A DNA stretch of 64,000 nt from Artemisia argyi (GCA_030686995.1 CM060685.1:23916065-23980064); one strand, 5' to 3'. Positions 44,083 to 56,004 are shown, counted from the stretch's first letter. The notes: a model not told the origin generated them from the letters alone. Numbers and translations are program-made.

Positions 44083-47000
44083 CTAGCACTGGCGACCCCT
44101 ACGGCAGCCAAGAGCACCGGCATTGGAGGTCATACTACCAACCATGCTAGATGATTTAGCACCCAAACTTGAGGCTCTAGCATAGCTAGCAGAGGCTCCA
44201 GCACCAGATGGGGTGAAATAAGCACCGTTAAGAAGTAGGTCGCCTTCTGATCTCCAGTTCCATCCATGCCATTTTCCTGCAGCTGTATCCACCCTCTTTG
44301 TAACCTGTACGCATAACCAAAAGGCATCGCTTGAATAACTAAATAACTAAGTTTTCTTCTAAATAGTACAAAACTGTTTTTTATTATTATTATTTTTTTC
44401 TTATTTGATTAACAAGTGTACATTGGACCATTGCCCCGAGTGGCATCACTCCCTCACCACAAACGTACAGTTGACCGGTCAATGAGGGTTTTGAAGAAAC
44501 AGGTCTTGGGTTCAATCTGAACTTTTAGCTAAAGGTTAATGGAATAGGTGCCCAATGTCTTTAGTCGGCATCCAAAAAGGGTGCACGGGTCAGAGTTTTC
44601 TCGCCAATTTAAATATAAAGTGTAAATAATTACATTATTTCCATAATGACATTCAAACACCAAAAGTACACCAACCAAGTTATAAATATAGAGTCAAGTA
44701 GTAATAAAGTTACCTCTTTAGCAAAAGGATTGGCAGGGGCAAGATATCTGTTGCCTTGGCTGTTAATGGTGGGGCTTGCACTTCCACCAATAGCATACAT
44801 CTCCCAGTGAGTGTAGTCATTGTTTACTACATGAAAATAACCATGTCTGCATCTGCAACATTATTATTTTTTTACCAAAATTAACTCACCAATGCACCTA
44901 ATTTACATTGTACCAAAACAGTGAATTAAATTTCTAGTAATAAATGGATTTGTACCTTGGCATTCTCTGAATTAGACCTTTACCAAAGTGGTTATAAGCT
45001 ATAGTCACTTGCATCATCTTGTCTCTTACATATGAGTCACTATGGCCCAACAACATCACCTGTTGTCAAAGTATAAATCATTAAAGTGTTGATCTTTTTG
45101 CTTTTTTACAATTATTAGTAGATATGATAATCTGATAAATGTGCTTATACACGCGTTGATTGTGGTTATATGTGACCTCTAACGCGTTTTAGGACAACCC
45201 ATTTGACTGTTTTGACACAAAACAAAGTTACCCTTTTGACCCGCCCTTTTCTAGTTATGATATCAAGATTGACGTACCTCATTGTGGTGAGCTAAGTGGT
45301 TATTGGAAATGGTGATGGCAGTCGAGCCCATAACAGCATCCACAAGTCCGTCAGCACATTTAGAGAGCGAGTTATGATCGATCCATATATGACTTGATCC
45401 AAAGATAGAAATAGCATCACCATCAGCCATTGTCCTCCAACCATAATGAGACGGAGAGCTTCTAACCAGCGCGTTACCAGTTGGTTTACAGTCATGAATG
45501 TGTAAACCGTGAATAATAACATTGGTAATAAACTGAAGAGTTAGGCAACCTCCATAAGCTATATGAACATTAGCTCCACGCGCATCAATGGTTTTAAAAC
45601 TGTTCATAATAAGTTCTTGCTTTAACGTAATCACCATGTCACGTTTCAACATGATCCATAATGGAGCCTTTTGTATGACAGCATGACGTAGGGTGCCTGG
45701 TCGTGGGTTAACAGGGTCATCGTCTCTGGAATCAGTGACTACATAAAACCGACCATCACGGCCTCCAATGGCATTTCGCCCAAACCCAATGCCACAGTCA
45801 GCAAGACGCTTGCGATTATGCTGCCAGTTTTTGTCACACCTCCAGCAGTCATCAATAGGATTACCGGTCCCACATGAGAAATATCCCAGTTTCCTCCTCT
45901 CTGTATTGTTTCTCATGGTCCTGCAAAACATCACATATTCATAGAATTTTCAGGTCCGGTCAAAATTGTTTAAAAAAATCTAATGGGTCAAAACAAGTCG
46001 GGTCAAAACCGGCAAAAAAAAGTTTACTAGTCGAAATCTAGGGCCAGGTAAAAACCAGTAAAAATATTTACAGGTCAAAACAGATAATTTTACGGGACAA
46101 AACAACCTCGTCATGTCAAAATCAGTAAAAATATAACGGGTCAAAATGGCCGAGATCAGTGGAAATTACTTTTTGACTGGTTTAACACAATTTTACAAGT
46201 ATACATGTCACTATTGTCATATGCTTGTCTCATTTAAGGATTTTGTCAAGATTTTAAACCATGAAAATGTACTAGTAGTAGCTTACATAACAAATGGTCA
46301 AAATACATCATGGTATTTGAATGAGGAACATACTAAAAACACATACTAAAAAAGTTTATTTGGTTTTGTCTTTTTGACATATGGACCAAACAAATGAAGA
46401 TTGATTGCTTTAGAAGCACATGGGTGTGATAGTGTGGCACATGGCTAAGATAAGCTTGTTCAGTACCAAGCTTATTATTGGAAATTTGGATCACTCAAAA
46501 TACATTTAATCATTTCACATGGAAGTATTTATGTAACATATCTTTGGGGACGCGGGTTATGTTTTGGATGAGATTATCTGATTTTGACGAACTACTTAAT
46601 ATAAGTGATAATCGAAATTTACTTAGATAGAACAAGTGTTTTTTCACGACACTGGTTCTCTTGGTAACTTTATTTCTTGTAGAACAATAAAATTAACTCA
46701 ATTTCCAACACATTAATATCATTGGGGGCTCGTGTTATGTTTTGGACGAGATTATCTGATTTAGACGAACTACTTAATATAAGCGATTATCGACAATTAC
46801 TTAGATAGAACCAGTGTTTTTATTTCACGACACTGGTTCTTGGTAACTTTATTTCTGGTAGAACCATAAAATTAACTCAATTTCCAACACATTAAAAAGT
46901 TGAAAAGTGAATTTGACCATCTTTAGCATGCTCTTTCCTTCTTATATCATAAAGTATTTCTTGAGGTTCTTATACAATAAGAGTAACATTGAAGTTACAC

Positions 47001-47096
47001 TAGACCTATGGTTAAAAGTAAAAGAAAAAGTAAAAACCAATGGGTTGTAAAGGTGTTGAAATGAAATGATACAGAAATACCATGTGGGAAAGTCAT
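44083..47096 (-). CDS. Pectate lyase, polysaccharide lyase family 1 (five exons)
   Basis: The enzyme cleaves de-esterified pectin in the cell wall by beta-elimination using calcium. Exons on the minus strand are 47,096-46,999, 45,920-45,278, 45,059-44,956, 44,852-44,714 and 44,304-44,083. All junctions are GT-AG and the lengths sum to 1,206 bp, giving 401 residues, the usual size. Residues 1-33 look like a signal peptide with a Leu-rich core ([13 protein letters not shown]). [43 protein letters not shown] (from about 212), [17 protein letters not shown] and [16 protein letters not shown] (catalytic Arg region, about 279-294) are family hallmarks; the C-terminus is GCRRGRQC. Unusual substitutions are [25 protein letters not shown] and NNHLAHHNE, where relatives normally have ANGACITIQF-, GDGISIF-, SLSNCADG- and NNYFTHHNE-like residues. 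Exon 1 is the least certain; the remaining four are clear. Confidence 0.85.
44425..44600 (+). repeat. Possible tRNA-derived SINE in a pectate lyase intron
   Basis: CCCCGAGTGGCATCACTCC (44,436-44,454) and GGTCTTGGGTTCAATCTG (44,503-44,520) resemble box A and box B sequences, about 70 bp apart. The segment ends near CGGCATCCAAAAAGGGTGCACGGGTC. No poly(A) or poly(T) tail or target duplication is clear, so this is tentative. Confidence 0.25.
45940..46145. repeat. Degenerate GGGTCAAAAC repeats in pectate lyase intron 1
   Basis: Short GGTCAAAAC/GGGTCAAAA motifs recur about every 20-35 bp just upstream of exon 2. This is low-complexity sequence without coding potential. Confidence 0.45.
46542..46893. 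repeat. 178-bp tandem duplication in pectate lyase intron 1
   Basis: The unit with GTTATGTTTTGGAYGAGATTATCTGATTT… starts at equivalent points 46,556 and 46,734, a period of 178 bp. The two copies differ by scattered substitutions and small indels, so the duplication is not recent. Confidence 0.8.
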
Positions 47097-47322
47097 GTAG
47101 ACTGGTTTTTTTTCATTTAGGTGTTAGTAGGGTCACATGGTTTGATTCCTCAGTTATGGCAAATTTGACAAAGGTGTAGAAACTAAAATGATGATTCATG
47201 AAAAAACTACATACCCAATAAAGGAAATTCCTTAAAAACTTGCTGATTACACTAAAACATGTAACATTTGCATGTGGATATGTACTTTATTTAAAAACTT
47301 TAAATAATATCTAATGGGTTTA

Positions 47323-47335
47323 CTTTTATATATTT
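47323..47335 (-). promoter_or_regulatory. Candidate TATA box of the pectate lyase gene
   Basis: On the minus strand AAATATATAAAAG lies about 230 bp upstream of the ATG at 47,096. That would give a 5' UTR of roughly 200 bp. It is the best TATA-like element in the upstream 500 bp, but AT-rich sequence makes chance matches likely. Confidence 0.35.
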
Positions 47336-49390
47336 GAAAAAGCAATATATCTAAATTAAAGAGAATTGATTTTTATGTTTAGTTGATATGACTAATTGTG
47401 TACGTAAACTGATGTGGCAACATAGTGTCGGTCTAGCAAAAAGATCAACTTATTCACAAACCAATAAACGATTGATACACTTTTGGGATTCTTAGTCATT
47501 TTTCTAGATTAAAAACTCGCACTATGTTACAAATACAACTAAGAATATATCGACGATATCCAACGTGTCACCTTAAAACGACCTAAAAATCACAATGATC
47601 CTCGCATTCATAACAAAAAAATAACTAGACAATCGAAAGAGAAGCTCTTAGCTATCGAGTCCTAACAATCACCCGATAAAAAAGTATGAAACTGATGTAA
47701 ACCTGATTATGGCACTAACCAACCTATAAATTATAATAATCCTTTCACATTAACAAATGTAGTAAATCATTTTGATTAGTTAAAGTAATGTGCATTGATG
47801 TATGTGAGAATGTCACGTATTAAATTGATCTTGTTATATGTGACGTAAACTAGGGATTCATGTACACCATTATCTTTAACCATATACCTGAAAACCTAAT
47901 ACGGTGTACCATTTTTCACATGTTTGATCTTCATACACTATATCTAAGAAAAGTTTCACTTATTTAATGTAGTTGAAATGATTTTATAAAATACATAATA
48001 ACGAACATACCTGCATGTTTGACTCATGCTACATGATATCTATGAGGAAAATTTAGAAGCTTGTCGCCCACTTCATCCGCACTCCGGCTAAGAAACAACT
48101 CAAATGATATTTGAGAAAAGTAAAATCAGATTCAAGAAAGTGCTATTGTTTATGAATAGCAACAGAAAACACAAGAGGCAAAAGATGAAAAATGTGAAGA
48201 ATGTAGTTTAGGTATTTGATAAGAATTTACCGTTGAGCAAGTACCATCAACCCCTTACATTTTTAGATTTCCTGCTCCACTTATATATAAAACTTTACTA
48301 TTAAACAAACATATCAAATATGGATGTTTTATGGGCCTGTTATTATTGTATGGGCTAATCAAATAATACTCACAGTCCATGCTAGTTAAGTTATATGTTC
48401 ATTACAGAGCGTTTGTAATCTCATAACTAATGCCAGCGTTTAAATACGGTAATTAAGTAACGATGCAATTAAACTCGAATATCATCTAAGTAGTACAAAC
48501 TTTATCACTAATTTCACATGGGTTTACTCTTATGCATAAGGCTACTTGCAGTAGGCTCCAAGATCGACACATGCGATCGATTCCCACTCGATCGACCTAC
48601 TATGGGCAATCGATCGCCAAGCAATTTTTTTGGAACATGGTCGTGAGCTCGATCGATATCACACTTTTGTGTGTGTGTGTGTAGAAAATGTATTTTTGTG
48701 AGGTATGTTTTTTGTAGTGTAGGTCGCCCTTACTGGGGCACCCAATCGCCTGAAGGTCGCTGCAGAGAAAGTTGACGTGACAATGAAATTGGGAAGGATT
48801 ATCTCTCCTTACTGCGAGTAGCCTAACAATAGCATCATTTAAGCTGCAATCCAAGTTGTGATGTAAGATACTCGTTAATTACTGTAGGCTTGTCTTGTAT
48901 ACAATGTATCTTGTTGCATTTCAACACAATGCATGTAAGTAAAAAACGAAATTTCATAATGTCTTTGAAAAACTGGAAAATAAATAAAAAGTTTGGACTT
49001 TTGAGTACGAATAATTTTTAAGTGAAAAAAGACTAAAAAAAATCAAGAAATTATATTAATTTTTCAAGACAATGAGTTGAAGAAGTTTCAATTTTTTAGT
49101 TTTATAATCAACTTCATCAATACAATGTGTCTGAAAACATAGAATTATTCTATACATGTGAGATGCTCGTTCCCTATAGTATATAAACAAAACAGATTTC
49201 ACTTATTTGACCTATGTGGGATAAAAACATGAAATGGTTTTATCAAACACGTGATATTGTACATGCTTACTTGACCACACGTGAATTGCTAGTGTTCTAA
49301 TGTATACAGTCATCAGATGATAAGAATACAAGATGTATGGAAGCATGTACGTTAAGGCAAAATGATTTTCAGCATGTCTAATGTATTTTA

Positions 49391-49442
49391 ATCGAGGAAA
49401 AAAAAAGATTTGTCATGGCGAAAAAACTCTTGCACTCGTTTA
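49391..49442 (+). pseudogene. Relic of the ITPA last exon
   Basis: GAGGAAAAAAAAAGA…TGTCATGGCGAAAAAACTCTTGCACTCGTT parallels the ITPA terminal exon (32,078-32,125), where the same region reads [11 protein letters not shown]; here the reading is CHGEKTLALV and then a stop. The following AAAAACTGATTGTTGC is the same flank that follows the ITPA gene at 32,240. The relic is short (about 50 bp), but the match plus shared flank makes homology likely. Confidence 0.55.
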
Positions 49443-49619
49443 AAAACTGATTGTTGCCAATACAATGATACATGATGGTGCAAAAGCCAACATTATGCGA
49501 TTAAATGTTTGACACTTTGACCACTTTGGCTATGTACTACCCTAAATGAGACATAACAAAATAAACCAATTAAAATTGATGGAAAGTGACAATATTTTGT
49601 GAGTTCATCCATAATACAT

Positions 49620-49650
<31 letters not shown>

Positions 49651-49988
49651 TATATGGCAGTTGCAGTGTTCTGCTATGCAAGTAACATGATACAAGCCTT
49701 TTATTTGTTAAATATATTTAGTTTAAGAGAACATTTGTGAATAATATTAATAGACTATTGTTATGTGACCGATAGTTATGTGGGTATTTTGGCAGGACTC
49801 ACACCACATCTATTCATTTTGGATAGCTACGGTGACACGTGTTCGTTGGTGCCTTGTGATCGATTGAGTAGTACATTGGTATGACGAAGTCGTCACAGTG
49901 TCTCTCGATGCCTTCACTAGAAATTTAGGCAACAAAGAGGGCTCAGGTCACCAATGTTGTGCCCTTCATATCTTAGTCACACTGATGG

Positions 49989-50258
49989 CAGGGGCGGTGC
50001 TGAGAACGTTAAAAAAAAAACTAGGCCCGGCGTGAAAAAAAAAGTGCCCCTATATTATAATATCCATAGACCATAATCAAGTACGAAAAGTCAAAAATAC
50101 GAACAAAAATCATTCTTGTAACAAAAGTATTACTTCTACAAAATAAAAAAAAGTGGGTTGGGTCTAGTACATATAATGGGTATAAAAAATATTAGTGCCC
50201 CTTAGTGGGTTGGGCCCGGCTCGGTTGCTGATGGTGCGCCGGCCCAAAACCGCCCATG
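49989..50258. mobile_element. hAT-type MITE with 8-bp target duplication
   Basis: The ends CAGGGGCGG and CCGCCCATG are inverted repeats with one mismatch. They are flanked by ACTGATGG (49,981-49,988) and ACTGATGA (50,259-50,266), an 8-bp target duplication with one mismatch, as expected for hAT elements. The 270-bp body contains GGCCCGGC and GCCGGCCC near the ends and no ORF. Removing it restores continuity of the dispersed repeat. Confidence 0.8.
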
Positions 50259-52282
50259 ACTGATGACAATGGACATCTAGATGAGTTTGGATAATACCTT
50301 TTGCGTATATGATTGAGTTGTACAATCGTGAGCTTAAAAGGCCAAACTCATATGTGCTCATCAGAGACGTTACATGCATGGATGGCTAACTGGCTAAGCC
50401 TTAATTCTTGTAACATGTCACACCATAATCAATATATATGGCTAGGTAAGTTCAGAAGGATAGGTGAACCGTTTGTTTACTGTTTAGTGTCTTAGAGATC
50501 AAATAAATACCAACAGCTAATGGATATACATAGAAGATTACTAAATATTAATTGCATAAACATATGGATGGACGATCTTTGTAAATAAAAAGTTTTGAGT
50601 ATCACTTCTTTTTAAGTGAACAAATAAAAAAAAAATAATAAAATAATAAAAAAAAAAAGCAATTTAATAAGCTACAACAGATGTCAAAAAAACTATCAGT
50701 TTTTGGTGAAGATAACCTTGGAGTTTATTTTTTCACTAATGAAATAAACTCCAATTGCATCGTGTAACCGAAAACATGATAGCATTCTCAACACAAGTTG
50801 TTCTCTTACAATGTCATATATAACCAAAGAATATATCACTTCTTTCACCCTATGTGGGATATTTATAAAGTACCAAAGTTTGAATACATTTATTAAAGTG
50901 AGAAGGCAATTAGATTCGGAGATCTTCTACGAAATACGAATTTTATCACTTACTTCATATGAGTTTACTTTCGTGTTTTCATTCTTTTTGTATGATTGTT
51001 GTCGAGGAAATTTTGCCGATTATATAAGTAGTTTTGTTCAACCGCTTTATATTTGTTAAATATACTTTCCTTGGTATATAAGACAAGTTTGTTAATAAAA
51101 TCAGTAGGCAACTTTTTGCGTGACTTATTAAAATAACCATTTTAGAGCCAGTTGGAGTATTCTAGCTGCAAGTAGTTCTATTTAAGTGTTTTATTTGTTA
51201 AATATACCTCATTTAGCATTTAATATAAATTTTGTGAATCAATCAATAGCCAGCCTTTGTGTGACTGATTAAGTTACCCCTTTGCGAAACGTCAATAGTT
51301 TGGATCAGGTGAACGCGCGGGGACTCAAACTGGGTTTCACCGACTCATGACGGTGACTTACACATCCTTCCGTTTTGGATAGTTCTGGTGACACATTCGT
51401 TGGTAACCTTGTAATATATTGAATTGAACATTGGTAGGAAATGTAGGCAACAAAGAGGGACTCAACTCACCCGTGTTGTATGGTTGTGGCCCGGTAAGTT
51501 CACTTGGATCAGTGAAACGATTGGAGATTGGAATGAACACCAACGGCCAAAGGGGCTTCTTAACATATGGTTAGTGTTTTTTTTTTTATTTTTTATTATT
51601 TTTTTTTATTTATTATTATTATTATATTTTTTTTTATACTTTGAAAAATCTGCAAATAACAATTGCAATCAGTTAATTGAAATCGAGGAAGATGATGAAA
51701 TCACAGTTTTGTTTTACCATATAGATAATTTTGTTTTGCCATATAGATAGAAGATTACTAAATACTTAGCGACATAAACATATAGACAACCTTTGTAAAT
51801 AAGAAGTTTGGAGTACCCATTTTTTATAGTGAAAATGGATATAAAAAAGTTAAGAATTTATGCTATTTCTTCGGTAAGAAGAAACCGCGAAGTTTTTATT
51901 ATTTTAGCTTTCATAAACAAACTTCGCAAACACTCTATCCGAAAACTTAGTAACAATCTCAACATGTAAGTACCTGATACGCTACACTATATAAACAAGG
52001 ATGATTTAAGTTGTGTAACCTATGTGGGATGTTTTTATAGGGCGTTTGTATCAAACGTATACCATTTATTTGTTCATATAAAAACATCACTGGTTAATAA
52101 AACTTCATGTTTACTTTTAAAGCTAATATAGTTAGTTGTAATTCACTAGTGAATACTTGTTTTGAGTGAAACCAAAATACAATGATAAAATTCCAATTTG
52201 AGAAAACATTATTAGTCAGCTAGCATTAAAATGTATAAAAATTGTTAACACGCGAGCGCTAGGAATTGAATTTAAGACCTTT

Positions 52283-52760
52283 GTCACTACAAGAAAAAAG
52301 AGAACACGAGATGAACAGTTGGTGAAGACATGCATATCCTCGCCAAAGACCCACTAAACGACAAAAAAGTTTGAGTTCAAACTTTGACTGTGGCTAGCCT
52401 GTGTAGAATTTTCGCGTGTGATCTTTTGCGAGGACGGTCCTCGCCAAAGATGAAGGTACAACTTTGGGTTTTATTGACTTTTCAGTTTCATTTGGCTCGT
52501 TAATTTCCCGCCTGAAGAATTGGCGAGGATATGTCCTCCCTAAATGTCCTTGCGAAAGACTTTGTGGGCCCACTCTCATCGGTTGTTAAACGGGGTTAAT
52601 TTAATATAAATGTATTTAGTTAATTAATTAATTAATTACTTAAATATAAACCCTTTAGCGATGACAATTGGATACGACTTGGCATCGCTAAAGGTGTGTG
52701 GGGACCGAAACTTATCTTTAGCTAAGTTGACGTAGAATTTAATTCGCACAAATTTATAAA
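52283..52760 (+). mobile_element. CACTA transposon terminal fragment
   Basis: CACTACAAGAAAAAAGAG at 52,283 is the canonical CACTA (En/Spm) terminal sequence. It is followed by inverted subterminal motifs (CCTCGCCAAAGA, GCGAGGA, TAGCGATG, CATCGCTAAAGG). I find no matching right terminus (…CTTGTAGTG) before the copia LTR at 53.1 kb, so the element is truncated or solo. No transposase frame is present. Confidence 0.6.
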
Positions 52761-53139
52761 TCTAAAACATTGTATGACCGTTATTACTTTTTTGGGTAAC
52801 TATAGTTTTCGATATTTTGGATGACTAATTCGTGAGGTTTGAACATACTACTACACAAACTCAAACCAGGTAAAACAATCCATTTTTCTGTTTATTATAA
52901 GTAATTCAATAACCAAATTTGTAGCGCATGAGTACAAATTTAAAATTTCTAATTTTATAAGATAATGGGCCTATGAGTTATTGAATTGACTTGATTCTGA
53001 ATTTGACTCGTGATTAATTTGATAGTTATTAAATTGAACATTCCATCAAAATTAAGATGGATGTTACAAATTTATGGTTTTTTAACAACATAAAAATTAT
53101 TCTATAAATAATAGGAGTAAGGTATATCATGAAACTGCA
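52761..53139. other. AT-rich spacer
   Basis: No gene or distinct repeat is seen between the CACTA-like fragment and the copia LTR. Confidence 0.4.
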
Positions 53140-53430
53140 TTTGAGAGAGAATTATTGAAATGAAAAACCACATTTTGTTATTGAATGAAGAATGGGTTAC
53201 AACATGTATTTATAGAATATTACAAACTAAGCTATAGCTAACTGATTCTAACTAACTATTACATCTAGAAACTTCTAGAAACTATTACAAGCTACATGTA
53301 TTGCGTTGTTTAACTTGAACTTCAGTGGTTGTGGAGCTTCAGTTGTAGTATGCAAGGAGTTGACTTTATGATCTGCAGTTGTTGACTTTGACTTGTCAAT
53401 GTCTTTGTTTGTTGCTGCATCTCCTTTACA
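53140..53430 (-). repeat. 3' LTR of a minus-strand copia element
   Basis: On the minus strand, after a run of about 15 G, the sequence starts TGTAAAGGAGATGCAG. It contains TTCTATAAATACATG (TATA, about 53,205-53,220), and reaches CTCTCTCAAATGCA near 53,140. The G run plays the part of the polypurine tract. The distal border is an estimate, since no partner LTR is available. Confidence 0.5.
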
Positions 53431-54494
53431 CCCCCCCCCCCCCCCCAAGTAGGCAGTGTGTATGGATCACACATGCCATACTTGGAAAGACAAATGTAAT
53501 GTAGAACTTTGCATAGACCTTTGGTAAGAACATCTGCAACTTGTAATCTGGAGGGTATAAAGGTTGGTAAAATGAAACCTGCCTTGACTTTATCTCTCAC
53601 AAAGTGGCAATCCAGTTCAATGTGTTTTGTCCTGGCATGATGAATTGGATTGGAGGCTAAAGCAAGTGTTGAGACATTGTCACAATGGATTGTGATTGGT
53701 GTAGGAAGAGATGTGTGGAGATCTTTAAACAAACATTGTAGCCAAGTTAGTTCACATGTGCAGTCAGCAAGAGATCTATATTCAGCCTCAGTAGAAGACC
53801 TAGAAACCACTGCTTGTTTCTTTGAAATCCAGGAGATTAAACATTGTCCTAGAAATATAGCATAGCCTGATATAGATCTCCTAGTAGTTGGGCATGCAAC
53901 CCAATCACTATCACAATAGGCTTGTAAGATAAGATTGTTGTTTGAAGGAAAGTAAAGACCTTGTCCTGGAGAAAGCTTGATGTATCTTAGAACCCTGAGT
54001 AAAGCCTTCATGTGAGTAGTTCTGGGAGCATGAGAAAACTGACTCAAATGTTGAGCTGCAAAAGAAAGATCAGGTCTTGTAATGGTGAGATAGATGAGTT
54101 TGCCAACTAAGGTTCTGTATTGAGAAGGATCTTGTAGAAGATCTCCATCAGTATTGTTGAGTGTGATTTGTGGATCAAGAGGTGTAACTGCAGGTTTGTC
54201 ATTGAGCACATTGCCAGCTTGTAGAAGTTCCAAAGCATACTTTCTCTGAGATATGGCCATGCCAGTAGGATTTCTGAGAAATTCTATACCAAGATAATAG
54301 TGTAATGGACCTAAGTCTTTGATGCTGAAGGTATTGTCAAGTTGTTGTTTGATGTGGTTGATGACTGATTGAGTGTTGCCAGCTAAGATTATATCATCCA
54401 CATATACTAACAGAGCAGTGAAGCTTCCATCTTTTGTAAGAGTGAATAATGATGTATCAGCATAACTCTGAGTGAAACCATAGGTAAGAAGAAA
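53322..54494 (-). pseudogene. Copia RT C-terminal part and RNase H, cut by copy B
   Basis: The minus-strand frame is open from the junction near 54,494 (…TYGFTQSYADTSLF) through VYVDDIILAG (RT active site), GPLHYYLGIEF, AYCDSDWVAC, SRSSTEAEYRSLA, HCDNVSTLAL, HIELDCHFVRD and VADVLTKGL. It then runs through the G tract into the LTR, stopping at 53,322. The RNase H catalytic residues are present. Gag, protease, integrase and the first part of RT are missing because the duplicated block starts at 54,492. There is no internal stop in 390 codons, so this copia was young when it was cut. Confidence 0.85.
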
Positions 54495-55137
54495 AGGCTA
54501 GATATTTTAGGCAAATGCAGCTATGGATATATTCATAATATTGCACTCACGATGATCCTATGTGGTTAAAAAGCCACCTTATAAGTTGTTCCTACCCTCT
54601 TAACTTGCTTTAACTGAATTTGTGTATTTTCAAAAAAAAAACTGAATTTGTGTGACTGGATATAAGTAACAGAGATGGGTCCCAGATAAATTTTGGTTGT
54701 TCAGTAAACATTGGTTACAGTACTTATTTGACCTGGCCTTTTGATGTAATTGCGTAAAGGAGTAAGCAATCGCAGTGTCCAATTTTGATTGCCCAAAAAA
54801 GATTTGAGTAATTACTGTTAAAAAGCTTTTATTTTATGCTCTTTTATTAGAACCTTTTGTATAAAAATACGAGAACCGATTAGATTGTTCAATTTTGCCA
54901 CGTCAGCAAAATTGAAAATTATGATTCGCCAATCGAGTTGTTTGATTGTAGTCTAATTTCAAGTAATCATTGTTGAATAGATTTTATTTTGGGTTGTTTT
55001 ATTAGGAATAAGGGCAAAAAAGGATTTGTTTATCCCAATTTCGAGTAATCATAGTTGATGACTTTCAAATTAGGAGTTTTTATAGTAGCAATACCATGAT
55101 TTAAGATTATTTGAGAATAAATTTTTTTTTATATACT

Positions 55138-55624
55138 AAGGGACTAATCTTCACTCTGCATCTTTATTTGATCTAATAGATGAGATTAATCACAACAATT
55201 TAAAAAACCAACCTTTATCATATTTTTTTAAATATTAATATCTTTCAAACCGTTAATCGTTAAACGAAAAAAATATACCGTTACGACGTGCATTTAATTA
55301 TATTTCTATAGATAAGCACTTTGATATACTTTCGACTAAAAAAAAAAGAAAAAAAAATCGTTTTCTCACGTTTTTTTTTCATTACCGAAAAAAATCACAT
55401 GTGAGTGGCAAAAAAGTAAAAAAAATAAAAAAATTTGTCGAACGTATATCAAAGTGCTCATCTATAGAAAGATAATTAAATGCTCGTCGCGATAGTTTAA
55501 CTATTTTCGATTAACGATTAACAGTTTATAATATGTTTAAATTATAAAAAATAAGTAAAATATTAAAATATTTTTAATCTCAACAATTCTTTTCTTTTTA
55601 GATGAATGGTGAAGATGAATCCTT
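55138..55624. mobile_element. Hairpin MITE in copy B
   Basis: This is the duplicate of the element at 37,060-37,546, with the same terminal (AAGGGACTAATCTTCAC) and inner inverted repeats. Confidence 0.65.
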
Positions 55625-56004
55625 GTATGTAAAATAACTCTCCTCATACCACAAATATGTAAAACTTTTTGATTATATAAGTGTAAATAATATAAAATTT
55701 TAGGTAAAGATTAATTACGCTTTCATTATTAGGAATAAAGGGTGATATGTATACCATTCCGATAATAAGGGTAGGTAATAGAGAGCTTGGTTAAACAATG
55801 ACATCATCATATGCTAATAAACTGCCACGTACACCCGCATATGTTTCTTAAAGAGGTCGACCGAGTCATTTTGCTAAGTACCATGCCTTGAACGTGTGAC
55901 CTTTGCCTTTCATTCAATATTTGAAACCGGCAAAGACTAGCTAGGTACGTTGGCATATGTGATATCATCATGAATTCACAAAGTCTTTTGCTTTATTATG
56001 GATA

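Larger units (their letters stand above)
47400..52100 (+). repeat. Dispersed repeat cluster, four anchor copies
   Basis: The TATATAAACA…GATTTCACTT…ACCTATGTGGGAT anchor recurs at about 47,890-47,980 (weak), 49,125-49,235, 50,760-50,880 and 51,945-52,045. The TAGGCAACAAAGAGGG anchor lies at 49,926 and 51,438. An ITPA exon relic, an hAT MITE and T tracts (49,619-49,643; T-rich 51,570-51,640) are embedded. Short open frames are scattered without family matches. Copies lie head to tail in the same orientation, which suggests local tandem duplication. Confidence 0.55.
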
